A DNA stretch of 62,622 nucleotides from Azolla pinnata (lineage: Eukaryota; Streptophyta; Polypodiopsida; Salviniales; Salviniaceae). Positions 58,452 through 62,622 of this stretch are shown here, piece after piece. The stretch spans positions 11,541 through 74,162 of the forward strand of contig JBBBWG010030643.1 in assembly GCA_037176905.1 (NCBI GenBank). The letters are read 5' to 3'. Below the pieces are notes generated by a model that did no database searches, had not been told where the DNA came from, and saw nothing but the letters and a program-made list of their open reading frames with translations. Both the position numbers and the translations under genes were made by a program. Position 1 is the stretch's first letter. Each line of letters starts with the position of its first letter.

Positions 58452-58539
58452 GGCTCGATCAATGTATGACGTTACAAGCAAGTACATATTGGACAAACGG
58501 AGTTGTGAGCTCAGATCGAAGCTCCCCAGCAAAGAAAGG

Positions 58540-58571
<32 letters not shown>

Positions 58572-59570
58572 AAAGATCTGCTACCGTCTTCTTCTTGGGC
58601 TGGCCATGCCTGAAACAACAAGAAGCTTTTAAAGCGGACAGGAGGAGGAGCGTGGCCTTTATTAGCGCCCGTCGTTGTTGTCGCATTTCAGCCGTGGGCT
58701 ACGGCCAAGAACGCTGGTGGATATCGATCGGTCATGACCGTGTGCGGTGCCAGCATGGTTAAATTGCATTCATTGTATGGATGGGCTCAGTAATGCCTCA
58801 TGGGCTGGCTATACATTACCTACTAAAATCATGGGCCTTTGTGTTGGATCGACACCTTGCCGACACTTTTATTGGGGGCACTAATTGGATCGGCAAGAAC
58901 TGGTATGGCCGGGTCTTAGAGCTAGTTTTTCTGTCGTCTTCTTTTTACCTTTCTTATAGTTGTCGATTTACTACACAGTGAGTGACGCCTCTATCGTAAT
59001 AGAATTCGCAGTTATCGTCTTCTATACCCAGTTCCTATCTCAATCTCTTTTCTATCTCATCTTCATTGCGTCTATCACATGGACATCTCGCCTAAACATG
59101 CGCACATTGAATTGGGTATTTGCTCCCTTTTTCTTTTCACACCTAAGAACCCCAACCGGGTGGGCGGGCATTGGCCGGCATGATGGAACACGCTTTCGGG
59201 CGGGCGGGCAGGCAGGTGCCGATTCACTCGTTCCCGTCCCAAGCACGAAATAAATGGAGAGCGACAGAGAGACATTGAAGCCGAGGTATCATCAATAGGG
59301 GTGGGGGGGACCCCTTACTAGTATGAAAGCAACGTGATACACGGTAAAAGGCGAAGGGTTATCGGGGTGGACGAGATGTGGAACCGGCAGGGCCCCATTC
59401 CTTGGGGACGGGAACGAAGATGATCGGATAGATCATCCATCATCGCACACGAACCCGGGGAACCTTGGACAACGGGGCCCTTTGCGGCCCAGTGTGAAAC
59501 GCCGCACGAAGAACACATGGGCTCAAGGTGAGGTCAAGGTCAGGGTCGGGTCAAGCCAAGCCAAGTCAAG
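56831..59570. other. Intergenic, no gene recognised
   Basis: AT-rich to about 57.6 kb, then mixed composition. A frame at 57164-57370 has non-repetitive sequence but matches nothing I know. Microsatellites: (TA)n at 57364-57388, CACA-type at 57743-57762, (TC)n at 58422-58448, (GAAA)n at 58533-58572. Confidence 0.45.
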
Positions 59571-59574
59571 ACAA

Positions 59575-59955
59575 GAAAAGTCAAGTCAAGTCAAGCGTCA
59601 GAGTGTGAAATGGAATTAGGCAAAGCTTTCAGTATGGATGGACGGACAAGATGGATGGATGGATGGATGGATGGATGGATGGATGGATGGATGATAGAAA
59701 GATTCCCCTGCCATGGCAGCGCTGCCCCATCATCACCATCCCTCATCATCATCCTCATGATCACCTCCACACCACCACCATCATCACCACTACCATCACC
59801 ACCATCATCTCGCCACCACACCATCATCACCACCACACCATCACCACACCATCACCATCACCACCATCATCACCACCACCATCACCACCATACCACCATC
59901 ACCACCATACCATCACCACCAAACCATCATCATTGACCACCACCATCATCAGCAC
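59575..59955. repeat. (TCAAG)n, (ATGG)n and (CAC/CAT)n microsatellite cluster
   Basis: 59575-59595 is TCAAG repeats; 59650-59692 is about ten TGGA units; 59720-59955 is a 230-bp CACCAT/CATCAC array. Poly-His/Thr frames here are repeat translations. Confidence 0.9.
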
Positions 59956-60891
59956 CGCCATCACATCACCACCATCGTCACCATCATCCTCCTCCTCCTC
60001 CCTCATTGACCCATTTTACTGCTGCTGCTGCTGCTGCCTCCCCCCTGCCTTGCAGGAAGGATCTCTGGGCTGTTCCCCACCCCCAACACCTCTGTCGCGG
60101 TTCCCCCCTGTGCTTTCCATTCGAGCTGAAGCGAAGAAGCCTGCACGCACAGAGCAGAAGCGAAAGAGGAGGAAGGGGGAGGCTCTTATCTGTCCGTCCG
60201 TCCGTCTGCCTGTCTGTCTGTCTGTCTGTCTGTGTGTCTGTTTGTCTGTCTCTGTGGTTTGTCCGCTCTGTCTTGGCCACGGATCGATCTGTCAATCGAT
60301 GTGTGTGTGTGTGTTGTGTGGGGAGCTGTGCGACAGAAGATGGTGGCAGCGGGGACGCGAGCTTGGACTGCAGGTTAAGGAGGAGGAGGAGCCATTGGGG
60401 CCTGATACAGGAAGACACGGGAAGCGACCAGCAGGCCAAAGCAGGAGCCCTGCTTCCAAAACCCTAACAGCACAACACACACACACAGACTGAGGGAGGG
60501 GGGGGGGGGGCGGGGGAGCGGCAGAAGAGAGAGAAGCGTGTGTGCTTGTGTGTGTGTGTGTGTGTGTGTTTCCGTGCTTCTTTGTTCTGCTGTTTCTTTT
60601 TCTGGGTACTTGTTGCAGAAGTATATATGAGTCCAAAATCGTGAAGGAGATGCTGTTGCTTCCAGATCCTCACCCTCATCATCATCCTTCCTCACCATCG
60701 CCATCCTCCTCCCTCCTCCCTCCTCATCCGCATCAACAGAAACTCGACTGCGATAATCCGTCCCCATCACTGTCGCCTTCCATCGCCGTATTCCATCACG
60801 GGCTGAGCAGGGGGGAGCTGCTCTGCTCTGCTCTGCTCTGCTCGCTGCCCGGCTGCTGCAGCTCGCGGCGGTGGCTATGGCGATGCTTGGC

Positions 60892-60922
<31 letters not shown>

Positions 60923-61067
60923 GCTGCAGCAGCCATGGGAGCGGCGGCAGCTTGCCCTCCAAGACTGGACTCCGCATCTCATCTCTGCAGCAGCTAGCGC
61001 CACAGCATCTGCTGCTTGCATTCGGAGGAGAAGAAACAGTAGCCGCCGCCGCCGCCGCCGCCTTCTG
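59956..61067 (+). other. 5' flank and probable 5' untranslated region of the right-hand F-box gene
   Basis: It contains (TGTC)n at 60195-60260, (TG)n at 60546-60570, five CTGCT units at about 60819-60843 and (GCC)n at 60894-60924. No TATA box or intron could be fixed. The long antisense frames are GC-rich shadows. Confidence 0.45.
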
Positions 61068-61557
61068 ATGGATCATGGCGCCGGCCTCCCCTCCTACCCC
61101 GTCTTGGGCATGGATACTTCACCTAACGCCGCCGCCGCCGCCGCCGGCACCTCCTCCTCCAACGCCACCAATGTCAACCCTAACACCCACACCACCAATT
61201 CCTTCAACGTGAATTTCTACCTTGATGCAGCAGGCCGCGTTCCTCTTCCTGGCGGCGGCGGCGGCCATCATAGCTTGCAGGGTGCCGCCGCCTTGTACCC
61301 TCCTCCTCCTCCTCCTGTCTCGCAGCTTCCACCTCAGCTCTTCCTTGGCCTTCACAGTACCAATCCTGCGCCGCCTGCTGCTGCTGCTGCCGCCGCCGAG
61401 CACAGCCCCCGCTCTGAGGCCGATGAGGTGCACAGGCTTATGCTGCAACAACAGCAGAGCTTGATGCAGCAGCAGCGGGTGCTCCAGCAACACCACCACA
61501 TCCAACTACAGCAGCAACATCATCATCAGCATCATGATCCCCACCACCACCACCACC

Positions 61558-61589
<32 letters not shown>

Positions 61590-61700
61590 CAACACCAGCT
61601 TCAGCCGCCTCCTCCCCCTCATCAATATCATCACCATCATCATCATTATCAGCAGCAGCTGCAGCATCAGCCGGAACATCATCATCTACATCGTCGTCAT

Positions 61701-61732
<32 letters not shown>

Positions 61733-62622
61733 GCAACCGGAACATCATCATCAGCATCAGCAGCAGCAGCAGCATCAGCAACCGGAACATCATCATCAAC
61801 ATCATCAGCAGCATCAGCAGCAGCAACCGGAACATCATCATCAGCATCAGCAGCAGCAGCAGCAACAGCAACAGCAAGCACACGAGCTGCAGCAGAATAT
61901 TCTGAAGCGGCAACGCCTGCAGAATCTGCAACGGCAACATGCCAGTGCCGCCGCCGCCGCCGCGATCGTCGCTTCTGGTGGAGGCGCAATGAACAGCAAC
62001 AGCAGCAACTCAGGACAGGGGGGTGTGGAGGCGGCTGCAATGGGACATGTGGGGGTGGACATGGAGGAGGAGGAGGAGGAGGAGGAGGAAGCTCATCGCA
62101 GGCGCCTGCAGCAGCGTCACCATGGGCTGGGAGGACGTCATCATCAGGCATCCCTCTTGACGTATTACAGCGGTAGTAGCGGCAGCAACGAGAGTAGCAG
62201 CGCACCCCAGGCACTGGCCATGGCGGCAGTGGCGGCGGGAGGCACTGGCTCGGCGGCCATAGAAGCAGCAGCAGCTTCAATGGAGCCGCAGCTGTGGAGC
62301 CGGCTGCCGGAGGAGGTGGTGCAGCGCGTGCTGGCGAGGCTGCCGCTCGCGGGCTTCTTCCGGTGCCGGCTGGTGTGCAGGAGGTGGTACAGCCTCATGT
62401 TTTCCGACAGCTTTCTTGAAATGTGCGCGAGGGGGGGGCGGCCGGCGGCGCGCTGGTTCCTGCTGGTCAGGAAGGGCGAGTGGGGAGAGGCGTACGCACT
62501 GGACCCGGAGACGCGAGGGCAGTCGTCGGAGTCGTCGGAGTCGGAGTCGGAGTCGCAGCCGGAGTCGCAGCCGGAGTCGGAGTCGGAGGAGCCGCCGAAG
62601 AAGACGAAGGCGGCGGAGAAGA
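61068..62622 (+). CDS. F-box protein with poly-Gln/poly-His N-terminal region (3' partial, runs off the window)
   Basis: An uninterrupted frame of 518 codons starts at the ATG at 61068 and is still open at the right edge. It starts MDHGAGLPSYPVLGMDTSPN, continues NSFNVNFYLDAAGRVPLPGG, and then residues ~125-300 are dominated by Gln and His runs with repeated QPEHHH words. After a short basic segment (NILKRQRLQNLQRQH), an acidic Glu run and Gly/Ser/Ala-rich sequence comes the F-box at ~405-450: MEPQLWSRLPEEVVQRVLAR then LPLAGFFRCRLVCRRWYSLM. WFLLVRKGEWGEAYALDPET follows, as in plant F-box/kelch-like proteins before the propeller. It resembles the FBX6/LCR and At5g43190 groups; the missing C-terminus is needed to decide. 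Likely role: substrate receptor of an SCF ubiquitin ligase. The window ends in a SES/QPES acidic loop. An alternative start is the ATG at 61110. Confidence 0.85.

Noticed and set aside
59610-60493. Poly-His/Thr frames of 108-280 codons on +
   Set aside because: Translations of CAC/CAT and TGTC microsatellites.
60375-61076. 233-codon minus-strand frame ahead of the F-box gene
   Set aside because: It is made of GCC, CT and CA repeats and overlaps the probable 5' untranslated region; no conserved segment.
61438-62280. 280-codon minus-strand frame rich in Asp/Ala/Val/Pro
   Set aside because: It is the antisense of the poly-Gln/poly-His coding region of the F-box gene; the + strand frame has a recognisable F-box, this one has no domain.

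Overview
The window is nuclear DNA of a land plant. The genes have many short GT-AG introns, their products match plant-specific families (pectin acetylesterase, HEAT INTOLERANT 4, DUF707, plant F-box proteins), and there are plant-type (TTTAGGG-like) interstitial telomere repeats and degenerate Ty1/copia and Ty3/gypsy elements. The style (homopolymer-rich proteins, GATC/ATTAAT-rich minisatellites) would fit an early-diverging land plant such as a lycophyte, but that is a guess. I rebuilt the exons by hand from reading-frame continuity, splice sites and remembered family motifs. No search was run.

Layout. 1-13771: a tandem pair of pectin acetylesterase genes on +. Copy 1 lacks its first two exons, which lie left of the window; copy 2 is complete with 11 exons and 410 aa. 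Their introns are filled with telomere-like repeats, microsatellites and minisatellites, and 3.4-9.5 kb between them is repeat-rich non-coding DNA. 14676-20431 (-): a complete 14-exon HIT4 gene (371 aa), followed upstream by a 1 kb alternating purine/pyrimidine array. 21.7-27.0 kb: rearranged remains of a gypsy/chromovirus and a copia element. 27920-32536 (+): a 5-exon gene for an 821-aa coiled-coil protein of an uncharacterised plant family. 33587-37356 (-): a 12-exon DUF707 gene (374 aa), convergent with the previous one. 37.5-41.3 kb: three copies of a foldback (MITE-like) element. 41387-41865 (+): a two-exon gene for a 109-aa protein with one hydrophobic segment. 44.7-46.5 kb (-): an F-box gene of the At5g39450/At3g12350 type whose middle is missing and whose C-terminal part is a decayed fragment. 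46.8-56.8 kb: about 10 kb of a roughly 187-bp satellite that switches orientation four times and is interrupted by a chromovirus tail. 56.8-61.0 kb: microsatellite-rich, apparently gene-free DNA. 61068 to the right edge (+): the open 5' part of an F-box gene with a very large poly-Gln/poly-His N-terminal region.

The genes do not form a pathway. The two esterases act on cell-wall pectin, HIT4 on heterochromatin under heat, DUF707 probably in the secretory pathway, and the F-box proteins in ubiquitin ligases. The unusual part is the repeat biology: telomere-like introns, a dispersed TGGGCCA/GTTAATATATC module that supplies an intron 3' end, a foldback element family, and a satellite with alternating polarity.
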